Below, in pieces: positions 10,956 to 22,813 of a stretch of 64,000 nt of DNA. The DNA lies in contig CM060850.1 in NCBI GenBank assembly GCA_030737835.1, forward strand, positions 29,429,716 through 29,493,715. The letters run 5' to 3'. The position numbers and the translations under genes were made by a program. This stretch comes from Acorus gramineus. Taxonomy: Eukaryota > Streptophyta > Magnoliopsida > Acorales > Acoraceae. Each line of letters begins with the position of its first letter. The stretch's first letter is position 1. The notes under the pieces are model-generated. The model ran no database searches and had not been told where the DNA came from. It saw only the letters and a list, made by a program, of their open reading frames with translations.

Positions 10956-12649
10956 ATGTTACATTCTTAGTTTGAAAGTAACTTTAAATGATAACCCTAT
11001 ATATTTTACATTATATATAGTGTCTGTGTTTAAAAGTGTGAAAATATGTGATAATGGTGACATTTTTTAAATGTTCAATGAGTTTTTCTTTAAATGACAA
11101 TTATATAAGTAATCACTAACAAGGATAAAGGTGTAGCATAGACAATATTAATAAACGCGTTTATGTTTGGTTGGCGCTGAGAGGAGGATAGATGGGGGGG
11201 GGGGGTGAGTGGGCGAAGAACATGAGCTGTATAGACGCGCCTAGGGAATGTATTTCAACGGTTGTGGTACCTCTCGCATTAAATGAAACCATGAAATGCG
11301 TGAGCAAGTTGGCAGCAACTCGCGCGCGAGACTTGATGACACTGTCTGTCTGCTCCCCGCGCGCGCGTCCACCAATTCCTCGAGATCCCTACATGGACTC
11401 GCTCAACGGGGTCCGGATCCAGTCTATGAATCGAACTACACATCATATAAATCAAATTGTTGAGTACAATGTTATCATGAGACACTGATGATACCGATGG
11501 TATCAAGTCTGATTGGATCTAGACTCCGCTCATTGGCCTTTCCATCGCAAGTGGTAGTCGAGTGCGAATCACGAGGCAGGTCCCAGCTCCGTCGTCTATC
11601 ATTGAGGGGTGCGACTCTGGTAGGTCCCTAGCTAATATACTCAATATACACTATGCTATCACAGTGTATATTACACAGTTACAATGTATAAAAAAAAATA
11701 AAAAATTTATTTAAAAAAAAATTTAATTTATTAATGTAACTCGATGTAATCTTCACTTTTATAGCAACGCGTGCTTCAATAAATAACTTTATATTTTAAA
11801 AAAAAAATAGTGAGGTTTACGGACGGATTTGCACACGATTAACATATCATTTTCATTTTCGAGCTAGCATTGATATACTCAGTCTGTTTTGCAGTCCTAT
11901 CTATAGTAGTGTATGGCTCATAGTGTATGAGGCTGTAATTTTGCGCTCTCACTATATATGGGCTTTATCACAGTGTATGTGGTTGTAAATTTTTTATGTT
12001 TTTTTAAAGAAAATTACACTAGTTTATTCTTGGTATATATGTATTTCAATTTGTATATTCATGGGGGAGTATTTTTTTTAAAAAAAATGGTAATGGCTAC
12101 GGATGGAGTTACACATAGGTTTGGACATATCATTTTAAGCTCTGTTACACTCAATGTTTTTATAGTCCAAAATGCAATTCTATATACCTCCTCAGTCATT
12201 CCACTCACTGCATCGAGATATGTACATCGCATAAATTTTTTCATATTTTGTATAAATAACATCATTCAATTTATCGAAGTGTATACTTTATTTTTAATAA
12301 AAGTACATACCTTATTAGATATAAAATAAAAATATATACAGTTTGTATTTTGGGCTGTAAATGAATGGGCTGGATATATTTTACATTTTCCAATCATCCT
12401 CCTTTTCCATTCCAATAAAGAAGCATGTATCACACTGGGCTGGACTTGGCCCAAAAAACTAGACGACTTTTAGGAGGTAGCCCAGCATGTGCATTTAACA
12501 TGTTTTACGACCCAGCCCAACCCATAACCCTGAGACACAGTCCAATTAATCACCACCAAAAGTCGGGCTGGTTTTTTCGGACCGTAGATTTATCTAGCCC
12601 AACCCAACTTAACTTACAAAGTTAAGTACCCCGAACATCCAGTCCATTT
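10956..12649. other. Repeat-like intergenic DNA, no gene seen
   Basis: Contains a poly-G run near 11193-11206, a GC-rich patch near 11230-11400 with no domain, and AT-rich DNA. Blocks around 12430-12610 with repeated GGGCTGG/CCAGCCC phrases resemble ends of GC-termini hAT-like repeats, but no target duplication was found. Confidence 0.45.
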
Positions 12650-12910
12650 TCCAGTCATAAATCCAGTGCATAAATATTTTAAATTTTTTAAAAATAGTAT
12701 ACATTATTTAATGATGTATATGTTTTTATAAAAAAATAAAACAGATACTCTAATAAATTGCATGAATACATTTATAAAAAATGTGAAAAAAATTATCGAA
12801 GCATATATCTCGTTAAAGTGAATATATACTCTAATAATTTTCTATCGATCCATATAGGAAAATAGGGCTAGCATAAAACCTGTGTAAAACAACACTCTTA
12901 AATTATTTGA
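12650..12910. repeat. Dispersed repeat shared with the interior of the hAT element
   Basis: The order of motifs 'aaatagtatacat', 'ctctaataaat', 'ataattttc', 'atcgatccatat', 'ggctagcataaaa' and 'gtgtaaaacaacactct' matches 8022-8202 inside the hAT element, in the same orientation and with moderate divergence. This suggests a second relic of the same family without intact ends. Confidence 0.65.
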
Positions 12911-14494
12911 AAAGGTATTCTAATTGAATACCCTCCTGTACCTGTTGGCTAAACATATTTTTATGCATCAAACTTTACGCTCAAGATGTTCAAAATCTAA
13001 ATATTCATTTAGTTTGGGGGATATACCAGAGTTGCACTCACACCCAACATGAGGTTTTTTTTTTTTTTTTTAATTACTTGTATTCTTCGATTGAACAGAA
13101 CACTTTTTGAATGTCTGTCATACAGAACTTCGTGACTATAGTACCCACAATAGATGAAGCTCAAAGAATTAAGAATCTTGAGGTAGTCTCTACACACCCA
13201 AAAACATGTCAGCATTGGTTCGCATAATTCATCAGTCAGTTGATCTTAACTCATTAGAGAATGATCTGTTCAATTCTGTAAATATCATCATGGACTTGTC
13301 ATGTAATCATCTTTAATTCATGTTCATATTGTATTCTGATAAAAAAAAAAAATGGCCTTTGTTTTTCTTGAAGTTGAAGAGGCTCATCATGTGTCATGAA
13401 TACTAAATGGTTGAAGAAAACATGCAAATCCAGAAACTGCTCTGTTAGGTTTTTGGACTTTTGGTCCTACAGAAGCCTCATCAACTTCTACTTGCATGTC
13501 AGCATATTAAAATTAATATTTAATCTGGAGAACTAAATCCAAACTTATCTTTGCTTGCTATATGTTTTTTGCCTAATTGTTCATCTGCTGTCATTTGAGT
13601 GATTGGTTTTCATTTTTTTAAGAAAAAAATAACAAAGAGGAACATGAAAGAATAAAATAAAAAAAAAGGAACATACATCATTGCATGTTGGTGTGGAATG
13701 AGTCATATCACCTGTAGAGATTAGCATCAATTAGTTTGGTCAATGCTAGGTATTATTTAAAAGTCTATAGTCTAATACACATATGGTGAGAGACAAGTTA
13801 CATGTATTTATTTATTTTTCATTTTTGTTAATATATCCCCACCCTTCCTCTGATAAAACATGTTCAAATATATATATACTTAAAAAAAAAGGGTGTGATT
13901 TAAATTTGATCACCTTGTGATTTAAATAGTTTTAGACCGCCAGTTAAAAAAAGTAATATATACTTTTAATAGTGGTCCATGTCAACTTGTGTCATCAAAT
14001 TGGTTATAGCTGTGGTTATTAATTCTGATTTAAATTGAGACATTATTACTTTTGCATTTTACAGGATGGTTTTAGTTCATCTTGGACTAAAAGAATTTAG
14101 ATATTGCTGGATCTTTCATGGGGATTCCCCCCCAACCAAAAATAAAAAAATACAAAACACAGAGGCTAGAAGCCATTTTTTCACTCAATCATGAGTGTGT
14201 ACAAATCCATGCAAATCAGTGGGCAAACCAAGGGTTAACTTCAGATACTGTTAAGAATGTTTAGTTAAGGATGGTTAATCAGTCGGGGGACCATATGTTC
14301 AATTAAAATATTAGTCAATTGTGTCTGTAAAACTAGGCAGTCCAGATTCTTATAAAACATCCCAGTGGGATCCAGAGATTTCTGGCAAAATGGACAGCCT
14401 AACAAGTGAATTCTAAAACAGTAGTACGACTCAAATAAAACCCTATCAATGCTTTAGTTTTATAAAACAGCATGTCTCACATCTCACATGCGTA
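12911..14494. other. AT-rich intergenic DNA, no gene seen
   Basis: Several A- or T-runs and chance frames only. No conserved domain, RNA gene or paired repeat was recognised. Confidence 0.5.
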
Positions 14495-15371
14495 GGCCTC
14501 CCAACGGGTTGGGTTCGGACCCAACCCGTGGTAAGACTCGGCAAGTCCGGGTCTAACCCAAGACCCGACGGGTCCGGGGAAATATGGACCCGGACCCGTC
14601 GGACCCGGGTCGTGTTCGGGTCCGACCCCACCCGACCCGGATGGTTGGAAAAAAAAAAAAAACAAGAAGAGCTCATGTATTTGTTTACCTTATCATTCTA
14701 TTTGAAATTTTTTGTAATAAAACATTATTATTAATGAGACTATGTTTGAATATAATTTTATACAATTCAAAAAAAATAAATGAATTATTAAACAACATCC
14801 AAAATAATAATCACTAACATAAAAAAAACATATTAACTTAAATAATAAACATAACTAATTATACAAACATTCAAAACAATATTAACCTAAACAACATTCA
14901 AAACAATAAACACTAACATATTAACCTGAATAATAAACATAAATCATGCAACAAACTAATTGATTATACAAATTCAAAAGTTAATAAGTTAATTGTTCAA
15001 AACAAACCGACGACAATACATTACTAAGTTTATTACATATTAAACAATCAAGTTCTTACAAGTTGCAACATCAACACATAAAAAAAAATGTTATGATTAT
15101 GACTTATGATTTATGAGCTTGTTATGATTATGATTTATAAACTTATAGATACAAAAATAAGTTAAATAAGAAATAAAATTATATATCAACTAATAATAAT
15201 AGTCTTATAATATATGAGCATATTTTAATAAAACAATAGGGTCGGGCGGAGTGGACTCGGACCCGACCCGTTTGTTTGTTCGGGTCCATCGGGTCAGGTC
15301 TAAATCGGGTCAGGTATATTACACATATAATCAGGTCCAGATCTGGACCCGACCCATTGACAGACCTGGCC
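14495..15371. mobile_element. Candidate non-autonomous hAT-like repeat with GGGTCGGG-rich ends
   Basis: Both ends (about 14495-14645 and 15240-15371) are packed with GGGTCGGG/CCCGACCC words, and the right end read in reverse begins CAGGTCTGTCAATGGGTCGGG, a common plant hAT-type terminus. The middle is very AT-rich and contains an internal imperfect repeat of about 70 bp near 14810-14950. The left terminus is degenerate and no target duplication was found. The Pro/Asp-rich reading frames over the ends are artefacts of the repeat words. Confidence 0.6.
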
Positions 15372-15738
15372 TACACATGTAGTTCTCACGTGTTTTAGTT
15401 TTATAAAAAATAGTATTTTATTAAAAAATATAAAACAATTTTTTTTAATTTAAAGCAGATATTTTGTTCTCAAATTTTACCGTGGGCTTAATTACAATCA
15501 CCATGTTACTATGAAAGTCTTTAATAAAATATAAATATTTCACTGTCATTACATACTCTGTTACGAAATAATGTTATAAAACAATTTATATATTTTAATT
15601 ATTAGTTAATTAAATATATATTTAAAAAAATCCCAAACTTCTAAAACCTTCATGTATTGTTCCTCTAACTCTCCAAAGCATCACTCCTATTCAAAACCAC
15701 CTTCTGGAATTCCTCACCAACCCCCAAAAAAACCAGAC
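15372..15738 (+). promoter_or_regulatory. Upstream region of the PIRL gene
   Basis: AT-rich DNA directly upstream of the chosen start. An in-frame ATG at 15652 would add 29 residues rich in Ser, His and Pro with no family counterpart, so it is more likely leader sequence. No distinctive promoter element was identified. Confidence 0.4.
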
Positions 15739-18593
15739 ATGGCAGCAGCACCAGCGGAAGCAGAGGACAAACTAGCCATGGCAGATGCTGTAGAAGAGAT
15801 CATGAGACTATACAGGTCTCTCCCACCCAGACCCACCATAGAAGAGGTTGAGGCAGCCATTTCAGTCATCCAGACAGCAGAGGCTGAGGAGAAGCTGAGG
15901 CTGGAGGAGGTCTCAAACCTCAAGAAGCCAAAGGGACTGCCTGAGGAGCTCTTCTTTGTGCTTCAGGAGGGGAAGAGGAACTTGGTTTTGATGCAGGGGT
16001 ATGAACAGAGGAGGGAAGCAGTGCATGTGGTGGATCTGGACAGGAGGTTCCATGTTTTTGATGAGCTCATACAGAGAGCTTCCAAGGTTGTCTATGGTGG
16101 TGGTGAGGATGAGACCCAGATGAGGATTTCACAGGTTGGGCTTGTTGAAGATGGTGTGGTTGATGTGGGTCTGGTGAAGGAAAGCAGTGTTGAGAAGTTG
16201 AGTGAGGTGTTAGCCCATAAGAGTTCATTCAAGGGTGGGCTTACATCAGGTCAGATTTTGGCTTTTGATATATATTTTTTTTGATGAATTGGGTTAAGAT
16301 AGTTGGCTTTTATGAATTGCTTTTGGGATTGTTTAGATGTATTGGATAATATTTTTGTTGGGTTTTTTGAGGAGTTTTAATTGGGTATAATTTTCTACTT
16401 CTTTGTTGAACATCATTTATGAAAAGTAGACCAAGTTTTTTTTTTTTTTTATAGAAAATGATGTTGGTGGATCTGCCACTTCTTTGATAAATAAAAGGTG
16501 TACAGTTCCTAAAGAAAGTATTGAATTTGGGTTTCTTGCTTCATGTTTATTTATTCTAAATCACTCAAAGAATCAACATGCTTTTTTATGTTTTTTAATT
16601 TGCTTGGTGTATTGTGTGTGTTTGATGGTGGAATTATATTAATCTGTAAGTTGAAGTTTTTTCATTGAGTGATCAATGTCCATTAGACATCCTGGATGGA
16701 TTTCACTGGCTCAAAAAATGTACTGTAGACATGACTAAAAGTTTACCATTGGTGTTTATATGATCGCAGGCGTTGTTAAATTCTGGTGTTCATAAAATTC
16801 TCAAATAATCTGATGTTTTCAGTTAAGACCGGAGTTTGGAAATCTCACATTGAACTTCTGGACCATGTTTTGTATATATATTCTGAAATCGGAAAATCCT
16901 CAGTGTTTTTTTTTCAGTCAATCTTTAAGAGTCCTTAAATGATTAGAACCTACAATCATAGTTTGTTTAAAGATAACAAGCTACTATTCTGAACTTTCCC
17001 ACGCTCATGTTCCATAATTTCGTACACCTCGATTTTCTTTCAAATAAAACCATTTAGGTGTTTGTCACTTTATTAGAACTGTCAAATAATCTGATCAATG
17101 AAAAGATAAAGATATTCTTCTTGACCTAAAACAATTGCTCAAGTGTCACCTCAGATGGGCATCTATCTTGCTTAGCATTTGTATTACTTTTGCTCTCCTT
17201 ATACATATCCTTTTCTTTATATAGCTGAATCCCCCTTTTTTCTATTTCTTTAAATATATACTTCACACTTGGAGATTGAAAGTTAGTTTTGTTATGTACA
17301 TAATGGATAATCTTTTATGACATATAGTAGTTTATGGAGTTTCAAAATGTGGTAAGTTTATTTGTTGATATTTTAACTGCCCAAATGAACTAATTTATCT
17401 GCAAGTATTATAGGTGCTGATACAGAGAAACTAAGTCTCATAAAGGTCGCAAGCTTGATTGAGTCATCTGTGAAAAATGAAACTAAAGCTCTCAACCTCC
17501 AAGGGAGGTTGATGGACCAGATTGAGTGGCTTCCATTATCACTGGGAAAGCTATCAGACATCACCGAACTGAACCTATCTGAGAATCGGATTATGGCACT
17601 TCCATCCACTATTATCAGCCTTAAATCCTTAACAAAACTCGACATCCACTCAAACCAATTGATAAACCTTCCCGACTCATTTGGAGAACTATCCAATCTT
17701 ATTGACCTAGACTTGCATGGAAACCGACTCAAATCCTTGCCATCTTCATTTGGGAACTTATCAAGTTTAGCCAATCTTGACTTGAGTTCCAACCAGTTAT
17801 CCCAACTTCCAGACACACTAGGCAACTTGACCAGCTTGAAAAGGTTGATTGTTGAGACAAATGAACTTGAAGAGCTTCCCTACTCGATTGGGTCTTGTCT
17901 ATCTCTAATTGAGCTGAGGCTGGACTTCAACCAACTGAGAGCGCTTCCGGAGGCGATTGGAAAGCTCGAACATTTAGAGATATTGACCTTTCATTATAAC
18001 AGGATCAAAAGTTTTCCAACGACGATGAGTTCTCTTTCAAGTCTTAAAGAACTCAATGCGAATTTTAATGAGCTCGAAGCCATCCCAGAGAGCCTGTGCT
18101 TTGTCACTAGTCTTGTGAAGTTAAATGTGGGGAACAATTTTGCCGATCTGAGGGCCCTTCCGAGATCGATTGGGAACCTAGAGATGCTAGAAGAGTTGGA
18201 TATAAGTAACAACCAGATACGGGTATTGCCTGACTCTTTTAGGCTTCTATCGAACCTGAGAGTTCTTCGTGTTGAGGAAACTCCATTGGAAATCCCACCA
18301 CGACATGTCACTAAATTGGGAGCTCAGGTACCATGTATTTTTGTTGTGTTACAATTAACTACAACAACCACAGTATCAGAGGTATCTTATATTGGGTAAC
18401 TAACACATTGTACTTGTTTGTTCATCTCTTTGAGCTGAGACAGGCAGTTGTTCGTTACATGGCTGATTTAGTCCGAGAGGGGGAAGTCGCCTCTCGACCT
18501 GTCAAGAAGTATGGCTTCTGGTTATGGCTCTGCTCATTATTACGGCCCCGTCAGAAGAAGCGCGACATCGAAGGCACAAATGGCGAGTTATAG
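15739..18593 (+). CDS. Plant intracellular Ras-group-related LRR protein (PIRL4/5-like)
   Basis: Exons 15739-16249, 17414-18327 and 18444-18593, phases 1 and 0 at the junctions, give 524 residues; Arabidopsis PIRL5 is about the same. The N-terminal region holds VEEIMRLYRSLPPRPTIEEV and PEELFFVLQEGKRNL, both PIRL-like. About ten 23-residue leucine-rich repeats follow (roughly residues 196-470) with the Ras-group pattern LPxxIGxLxxLxxLxLxxN. The basic C-terminal tail contains KKYGFWLW. There is no signal peptide or membrane segment, so it is probably cytosolic. PIRLs resemble animal SHOC2/SUR-8 scaffolds, and some are needed for pollen development. The start at 15739 has context gacATGG; an in-frame ATG at 15652 is less likely. 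Intron 1 (1164 bp) is AT-rich and carries no recognised element. Confidence 0.93.
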
Positions 18594-19146
18594 GCCTAAT
18601 CAATTGAATTTTGCAATTGAGATACCATACGGTCCATACCGCCTGCCTTTGATGAGTTTCTCTTTGTCTGAATTTATTTCTAGTTGCAATTTTTTTTGTG
18701 CCAGACTCTTGTTACAATGTTCTAGCTTTTGCTCATGTTCAGGCTTTCAGGTTGATTTTCATAATTGTATGTAAGCTTTTGTACTTCACAAATGGATGTT
18801 AAAAAGTACCTAGGTGTGATTTTTTTATTCTTTGCGATGTGATGTATATACACTTTTGAATGTGATTTATGGCATTTGTTTTCTTTCGGTAGCTGGATCT
18901 TTTTTATAAAGGAAAATGTTATTATTTCTACATTGTTACTAAACATCTTGTGATGATATAGTTGTTCTTAAAATATGTTCAAGTTGGATATACAGTCTTC
19001 AAGTTATTTTTTAAAAATATGCATGTCATTAAAGTATGTATTATTATAAAAAAATGAAGTATATTTTATATACACTAATTTTTTTTCTTATGAAAAAAAA
19101 TCTAATTATTATATACAATTATAGCGTATTGTAATATAAAATAGCA
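18594..19146 (+). other. 3' flank of the PIRL gene
   Basis: AT-rich DNA holding the 3' UTR; no gene or paired repeat seen. It runs into a short tandem repeat. Confidence 0.5.
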
Positions 19147-19232
19147 TAATTCAATACATTGTATCACAGTGCATAAACGATAATGAGTCTAATTCAATAC
19201 ATTGTATCACAGTGCATAAACGATAATGAGTC
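19147..19232. repeat. Tandem duplication, two copies of 43 bp
   Basis: The copies at 19147-19189 and 19190-19232 are essentially identical, each containing CATTGTATCACAGTGCATAA. This is a simple recent local duplication. Confidence 0.9.
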
Positions 19233-19707
19233 AGATTTTAAACTATAAACAAATATTGCAAAATAGACTAGAATTTTCATCTTCGTCACACCTCCTGATT
19301 TACTCCCTTGAATTCAGAAAATTGAAATCATAAGTAAATGACATGTAAAATCATCATTGCTATATAATGATTTTATAACATAAATAAATACTATGCAAAG
19401 TTATCTGAGTTCAAAAAATAATATTTGAATTCAAATTATCATGTTCCTAAACTTAATGGATTTACCAAGAAAAAAAAAAAAAATTTAAAAAACATTATCT
19501 ATGATTTCATGATGGTAAATTACATTGTCAAAACTAAGCATAAACCTTTAAATAATTCTAATCTTTATTTCACATCTTATTACAAACAGGCGGCTAATAC
19601 TATGGAATTTCCTTTTCTCAATCAGAATTAGTTTCGACGGTTCAGAGGAGATCTTGTTATCGTGAACCCAACTGCCAAATCCAACGGTCAATATTGCAAC
19701 ATACAAA

Positions 19708-19786
19708 AAACCCTAAATATCTCCGGCGGCCCAATTCGTCGTCTCTCACGGCAATTATCAGTTCATTGAAACCCTAAAAACCCTAA
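19708..19786 (+). promoter_or_regulatory. Telo-box cluster before the tRNA methyltransferase gene
   Basis: AAACCCTAA occurs three times: 19708-19716, and twice in direct tandem at 19769-19777 and 19778-19786, within 100 bp of the start codon. Telo-boxes are known in plant promoters and leaders of translation-related genes, which fits a tRNA-modifying enzyme. Regulation is inferred from motif and position. Confidence 0.65.
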
Positions 19787-19808
19787 CCTTCCTCAACCGT
19801 CCGATCCG

Positions 19809-20549
19809 ATGTCGACGGACGGCAACAAGACCGCCGGCCACCGCCACCCCCGGAAGAGGTTCTACAGGGCCCGGGCCCACAGCAACCCCTTGAGCGACTC
19901 CCACTTCCCCGTCCCGATCTCCCCCTCCGACATCGACCACTCCCTCCACTTCCCGACCTTCCCCAACTCCGACGAGAACAAGATCCGCTTCGCCGACGTC
20001 GGCTGCGGCTTCGGCGGCCTCCTCGTCGGCCTCTCCCCGCTCTTCCCCTCCAAACTCATGATCGGCATGGAACTCCGCGACAAGGTCACCGAGTACGTGA
20101 AAGAGCGGATCTCCGCCCTCAGATCCGCCAACCCCGGCGAGTACGGCAACATCTCCGTCGTCCGCACCAACTCCATGAAGTACGTCCCGAACCACTTCGG
20201 GAAGGGTCAGCTGGAGAAGATGTTCTTCCTCTTCCCCGACCCGCACTTCAAGGAGAAGAACCATCGACGGAGGGTCATCAGCGATCACTTGCTCGACGAG
20301 TACGCTTACGTTCTTGGGGTTGGTGGGGTTCTGTATACGGTGACGGATGTGGAGGAGTTGGGGGAGTGGATGAGGGACTGCTTGGAGAGGCACCCGCTTT
20401 TTGAGGCGGTGGCGGAGGAGGAGCTTAAGAGGGATCCGGTCGTGGGGCTGTTGACGTCGGCGACCGAGGAGGGGCAGAAGGTCGCGAGGAACGGCGGGCA
20501 GACTTTTAAGGCGGTTTATCGGAGGATCGTGGTGAGGGAGGATGAATAG
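19809..20549 (+). CDS. tRNA (guanine-N7)-methyltransferase, TRM8/METTL1 type
   Basis: A single exon of 246 residues. The family methylates guanosine 46 in the tRNA variable loop using S-adenosylmethionine (EC 2.1.1.33), in eukaryotes together with a WD-repeat partner. Visible landmarks are an N-terminal HPRKRFYRARAHSNPL, the SAM-binding FADVGCGFGG (residues 61-70), the acidic GMELR (86-90), the substrate/catalytic LFPDPHFKEKNHRRR (141-155) and the TSATEEGQKV block (216-225). There is no evident organelle signal. Length and all motifs look intact. The CDS is GC-rich, and C-ending codons in the first two thirds give way to G-ending codons after about 20290. The downstream 3' flank is tandemly duplicated. 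Confidence 0.95.
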   Translation: MSTDGNKTAGHRHPRKRFYRARAHSNPLSDSHFPVPISPSDIDHSLHFPTFPNSDENKIRFADVGCGFGGLLVGLSPLFPSKLMIGMELRDKVTEYVKERISALRSANPGEYGNISVVRTNSMKYVPNHFGKGQLEKMFFLFPDPHFKEKNHRRRVISDHLLDEYAYVLGVGGVLYTVTDVEELGEWMRDCLERHPLFEAVAEEELKRDPVVGLLTSATEEGQKVARNGGQTFKAVYRRIVVREDE

Positions 20550-20592
20550 CTATGATTTGGGATTGTGAATTGAGAGAAGCAGGTAAGTTATG

Positions 20593-21145
20593 TAGAACAG
20601 GCTGTTGGGTTGTTGAGATTCTAATGCCTTCTTTGAGTTTTGTATGAATTGGATGACATTGTGTAGTGGGTACATTTAGAAAAAAAAAAAACTTTTTTTT
20701 TCTTCTTAAGCTTGATGAATTACACTATTTTGGTGGGTTGATGTAGTCTGATTCTGTGTTTATGGGTGATTTTCAATGTGTTTGCCTTTGGTTGATCCAA
20801 ACAAAAATGTGTACTAATTCTGCGAAATGTTCATTGTATATAAAAAAAACTCACCTTTTAGGTTATAATAGAACAGCCAGTTTGGGTTGTTGAGTAATTA
20901 CTCCTTCGAGTTTTGGGTGAGTTAGACAAGATTGTGTAGTTGGTACAAGTGAAAAAAAAATTCTTCTTGAGCTTGAGGAATTACACTATTTTGGTGGGTG
21001 TCTTAATCTGTTTGGTTCTTTGTTTATAAGTGATTTTCAAAATGTGTGCCTTTTGTTGATCTAGACAAATGTGCATTCAAAGATTCCAATTCTGCAAATG
21101 TTCATTGTATTTTTTTAAAAGACTTCTTTAGGTTATAACTAAATG
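20593..21145. repeat. Tandem duplication of the methyltransferase 3' flank, unit about 276 bp
   Basis: Copy 1 (20593-20868) and copy 2 (20869 to about 21145) both start TAGAACAG and share the ordered blocks 'gggttgttgag', 'attgtgtag', 'ttacactattttggtgggt' and 'tgttcattgtat'. Divergence is moderate with small indels. The copies may each carry a usable polyadenylation region. Confidence 0.85.
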
Positions 21146-22243
21146 ATTTCTATGTAGATCTCCCAGAACTTTATAATGGAGTACGATATAGATGTCAGAA
21201 TCTCATGCTTTTGCACACATCTTTGTTGGTTGGTTTTCAATTGTACATTATTGCAATAGATTTCTTGGTTTTATTTGCTAGATTTCATGGTTCCACTGAA
21301 GGAATTTTTGTGTGAGTTAGTAGGCCTTTTCTGATGATGATAGCTTAATAGTAAGGCACTTGTAACAAATGCTATCAATAGGTGCTTGATTTAAGAGTAG
21401 AATTCACTTTGCAAGCCTCATATTACAGGATGGTGATGTATTCATGGAGAAATGCCATTCAGATCCATACTACATATTTGGACTTAGATTCATTTGGACC
21501 CTCTTTCTCATTAGGTTTATAATTCAAGACTGACCCGTCTCTTTATTTTGCCAATGTTGGACTGGCAAATTTTCCTCTATCAAACCTTCACTTGTGGTTC
21601 AATGGGCTGACAGAAGGGATATGGTCCATATTGATTTCATTTTGGTCTAGATTCAGTAACCCATGTAATGCAGGTGTTTTAAACTCATGGAAGAGATTTT
21701 GAAAATGAAGTCTGGGAGGAATGATTGATGAACAAATTCTGTAACAGTGACACACAGGGAGACAATATCAGGCTTAGACAGGGACAATGTCTCTAGGCAA
21801 ACAATTTTTTAATCTGTGTGTAAAGGAAGACCTCACATGAAGGGTTCGTGCTCCTATTGCTGGACCACACATTTCATTTATGTCTAGATAGCTTTCATAA
21901 AAAAAATCTGATATTCTAGCTACCCGTTTTTGTTTCCCTAATGAGTGTCCTGTTGAAATCAAGTTGATTGAATGTTGTAGAGACTTTTGGATACCACACA
22001 AGTGTTACCTATTTTTGGTTGTGTGACAAACACACTGGACCTTTTTTTTGTTGCTTTTCTTATAGCAGAGAACTACAGCTACAAGGGCTTGGGATATCCG
22101 ATTCTGATCAGCAAATGTGGAGAAAATCTCACACACTGCCAAAAAAATTTAGATGGTCCCGCCCCCCCCAACCAAACCTTTCTCTGCCCCTTGCCCCTCC
22201 ATTTTGAGATCTATGGGTTGTAATGTCAAATTCGTTTTTCAAT
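21146..22243. other. Intergenic DNA, no gene seen
   Basis: Only short chance frames. An acceptor-like 'cttatagcag' near 22062-22071 is followed by a short open frame rich in Cys, but no family could be assigned and no partner exon is visible. Confidence 0.45.
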
Positions 22244-22460
22244 TTTTTTTTTTTATTATTTATATTGGAGGAACCCCCCGGTTGCTGATCTTACGGTTGA
22301 GTTGGGAAGGTTATCTCCACTTGTTTGTCCCGGTCTCACGGAAAATTCTTTTGAATAATCGTCAACAAACAGGTGGGTAAGTCAGCGTCAAGATTCGAAC
22401 CCAAGACCTATTGGTAACACCGCTAAGCCCTGAATTGTTGTGTTATGACCATTGGGGACA
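22244..22460 (-). mobile_element. tRNA-derived SINE with 11-bp target duplication
   Basis: On the minus strand the element runs from 22460 to an A-tail at 22254-22244. A box-B-like GGGTTCGAATCTT lies at about 22391-22403, with a box-A-like stretch 25-50 bp upstream, as in tRNA-derived SINEs. The exact 11-mer CGTTTTTCAAT flanks both sides (22233-22243 and 22461-22471). The element is 217 bp, a normal plant SINE length. Confidence 0.85.
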
Positions 22461-22813
22461 CGTTTTTCAATCTTGATGTGCTTTTTTTCTTCTTGTAGCC
22501 TGAGTTTGGTCCATGAGATAAGCTTATCTGTCATAGATAGCTAAACCACGAGAGATAACAATAGGTGACTTGTAAGGGATTTTCTAATTGGTTATGTGTT
22601 TTTATATTCTCATTAAAAAATATAAAAATCGTTTTTTTATAAAAAAAAATTTACATTGGATAAATTGAAGATAAGAGTTTATAATTATTCAAATGACAAT
22701 TCTACGATTGTATGGTTATTTGTGTTTGGAAGACTGTGTGTGATAATAAATGTGACATGTTTCGAGAATTTTTTCAAAAATGTCATGGAAGTTATCTTAA
22801 TCAATTGGTATAA

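Noticed and set aside
12425..12625. 66-codon + strand frame with CCAGCCCAACCC-type words
   Set aside because: Composition and repeated GGGCTGG words point to repeat DNA; no conserved domain.
14446..14734. Pro/Asp/Gly-rich frames on both strands near 14.6 kb
   Set aside because: They translate the GGGTCGGG repeat words of a transposon end, not a protein.
19758..20393. 211-codon minus-strand frame opposite the tRNA methyltransferase
   Set aside because: Shadow of a GC-rich CDS; the + strand protein has every family motif.
22062..22207. Short Cys-containing frame resembling part of a wall-associated kinase ectodomain
   Set aside because: The similarity is impressionistic only, with no cysteine pattern long enough and no neighbouring kinase exons.
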